Below are positions 30,349 through 31,323 of a stretch of DNA of 31,323 nt, piece after piece. This DNA comes from an uncultured Myxococcales bacterium (lineage in GTDB: Bacteria; Myxococcota_A; Polyangia; Polyangiales; Polyangiaceae). Position numbers and translations under genes: made by a program. Below the pieces are notes generated by a model. It made no database searches and had not been told where the DNA came from. It saw only the letters and a list, made by a program, of their open reading frames with translations. The stretch is from positions 1-31,323 of the forward strand of contig CALKVG010000099.1 of assembly GCA_937998045.1 (NCBI GenBank). The letters are read 5' to 3'. Positions within the stretch are counted from its first letter, which is position 1. The number at the start of each line of letters is the position of its first letter.

Positions 30349-30930
30349 TCAGCTTCCCGGCTTTCGCGCGAGGCTCATGTGCATCCACTCGGTCGCCCAG
30401 AGTAGCTCCTCGAAGTCGGAATCGAAGGTCCGCCAGGCTGCCTGCGATTCGGGCGTCATCGGCCGCGACTCCGCCAGCGAATCGCGAAGCGCTTCGCTAA
30501 GCGCCTGGAAGCGACCGTAGGAGTCGCTCACCGCCTTGTGCGAGAGGATCGCGAGGACCGGCTGGTTCTGCCGGAGCTTCACCGCGAGCGCTTCGAAGTC
30601 GACGGTGATCTCCTCGCACCACGAGTACAGCCGGCTCAGATACGCGGCGAGCGGGGAGTCAAGGGCGAAGAGCTTCGCGAAGCGTCCGTCCCCCAGATGC
30701 TCCTGCAGCTGCACGATCGCGTGATGGAGCTCGTGGAGCGCCTTCGTCCAGCCGCGGAGCTGCACCAGGGCGTCCGAGGACGCCTGCGGCTCCGGCACGC
30801 TGTCGAGAACTTGCTCGAGCCACTCGATTCGCACGCTCAGATCGGAAAGGAGGTCGCGGAAGTACGTGACTCCGCTCGCAGGCGTACGCCGGGACGGAGG
30901 CGGCGGGGGGATGTGCCGAAGCTCGCTCAT
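30349..30930 (-). CDS. Helical cytoplasmic hypothetical protein
   Basis: 193 residues, no signal peptide or membrane segment. After a Pro-rich N-terminus (HIPPPPPSRR) the chain is predicted by eye to be nearly all alpha-helical, with heptad-like Leu spacing (YFRDLLSDLSVRIEWLEQVL, residues 23-42). It contains one Cys (YSWCEEITVDFEAL). I recognise no family. The ATG at 30930 lacks a strong ribosome binding site. It is 31 bp upstream of the 17-Cys protein gene on the same strand and divergent from the partial gene at the window edge. GC-ending codon usage supports it as a real gene. Confidence 0.7.
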   Translation of the reverse strand: MSELRHIPPPPPSRRTPASGVTYFRDLLSDLSVRIEWLEQVLDSVPEPQASSDALVQLRGWTKALHELHHAIVQLQEHLGDGRFAKLFALDSPLAAYLSRLYSWCEEITVDFEALAVKLRQNQPVLAILSHKAVSDSYGRFQALSEALRDSLAESRPMTPESQAAWRTFDSDFEELLWATEWMHMSLARKPGS

Positions 30931-31094
30931 GCACTCGCGCGGACGGAAGGACCCCTTGTAGCGCGTTGACGAAGCCGGGCCAATGAGTGCCGCGCTGCGC
31001 CACCGCGCAAAGGCTGTCTACCCAACCGCCCCTCGTGGCCACGCAACGCGTGAACGCACACGGTTAGACAGCGGACACCGTCTCTCACTCGGCG

Positions 31095-31112
31095 TTGCCG
31101 AACGTTTGCCGA
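31095..31112. promoter_or_regulatory. Direct repeat upstream of the last gene
   Basis: TTGCCGA occurs at 31095-31101 and 31106-31112, 11 bp apart, one helical turn, in the 233-bp divergent gap (30931-31163). It may be a regulator site or contribute -35-like TTGCCG elements for the gene beginning at 31164. Otherwise this gap shows no gene. Confidence 0.25.
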
Positions 31113-31163
31113 TGCATCTGTTCCCCGCAGCGGCTCGGATTGGTATGTTCGAATCCTCGGGCC

Positions 31164-31323
31164 ATGGGCCTCTTCTCAAAATCACCGAACGACACTCCCG
31201 GCGGCGGCTCCCCGCCCGGCAAACCAGAGTCGCCGTCCAAGGGGGCCCCGGCCGGCGCAAGCAAGCCGGGCAAGGCGGCGCCGCAACCAGCACCCGCGGC
31301 GAAGCCTCCGCCGATGCCCGGCT
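31164..31323 (+). CDS. Partial Pro/Ala/Lys-rich protein, 3' end outside the window
   Basis: ATG at 31164 opens a frame running off the right edge, giving 53 residues. It begins MGLFSKSPNDTPGGG and continues as a disordered Pro/Ala/Gly/Lys-rich stretch (SKPGKAAPQPAPAAKPPP). There is no signal peptide, so the start of a cytoplasmic protein with a flexible N-terminus is likely. The family cannot be named from this part. No strong ribosome binding site is seen. Confidence 0.5.
   Translation, partial: MGLFSKSPNDTPGGGSPPGKPESPSKGAPAGASKPGKAAPQPAPAAKPPPMPG

Overview
The window is GC-rich with strongly GC-ending codons. It encodes a Gram-negative cell envelope: a TonB-dependent receptor, a TonB/ExbB/ExbD motor, and many lipoproteins with Asp/Gly/Ala-rich or Cys-rich tails. 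This style, together with the gene content, suggests a myxobacterium-like organism (Myxococcota, perhaps Polyangia). That placement is inference; there is no rRNA or marker gene here. No tRNA, rRNA, insertion sequence, phage gene or CRISPR array was recognised.

Layout. Positions 1-5247 hold a partial membrane protein, a DJ-1/PfpI-family protein, a DUF697-like membrane protein, a small Gly-rich membrane protein with an acidic tail, and then a tightly overlapping three-gene operon: a small membrane protein, an HMA_2-type protein and a P1B-like P-type ATPase. The ATPase has an arginine-rich N-terminal motif where a metal-binding Cys motif would normally be, and lacks the CPx motif in the membrane. 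These traits recall ferrosome (fez) operons, and this is the most interesting hypothesis in the window. Positions 5290-7751 carry four small exported or lipoproteins. Positions 7840-12245 carry an outer-membrane TonB-dependent receptor followed by a secreted protein of unknown function. A gap of about 1.2 kb without a convincing gene follows.

Positions 13451-29231 look like an amino-sugar (chitin/chitosan or peptidoglycan) utilisation island. It has a TonB-ExbB-ExbD-ExbD motor, a BadF/BadG-type sugar kinase overlapping a GH4 glycosidase, and an AmpG-like MFS permease with an unusual Cys-rich tail. It also has a double-SIS aminosugar-phosphate deaminase/isomerase, a GH20 beta-N-acetylhexosaminidase (chitobiase architecture), a GH46 chitosanase with a nine-copy pentapeptide repeat, and a CE4 polysaccharide deacetylase. 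A KimA-like transporter gene sits inside the island. Extracellular deacetylation and chitosanase action, GH20 trimming, import, phosphorylation, GH4 cleavage and SIS-type deamination to fructose-6-phosphate would form a plausible path. No NagA-type deacetylase and no transcriptional regulator are in the window.

Positions 29235-31323 hold a small membrane protein cotranscribed with the deacetylase, a 17-Cys exported protein, a helical hypothetical protein, and the start of a Pro/Ala-rich protein cut by the window edge.
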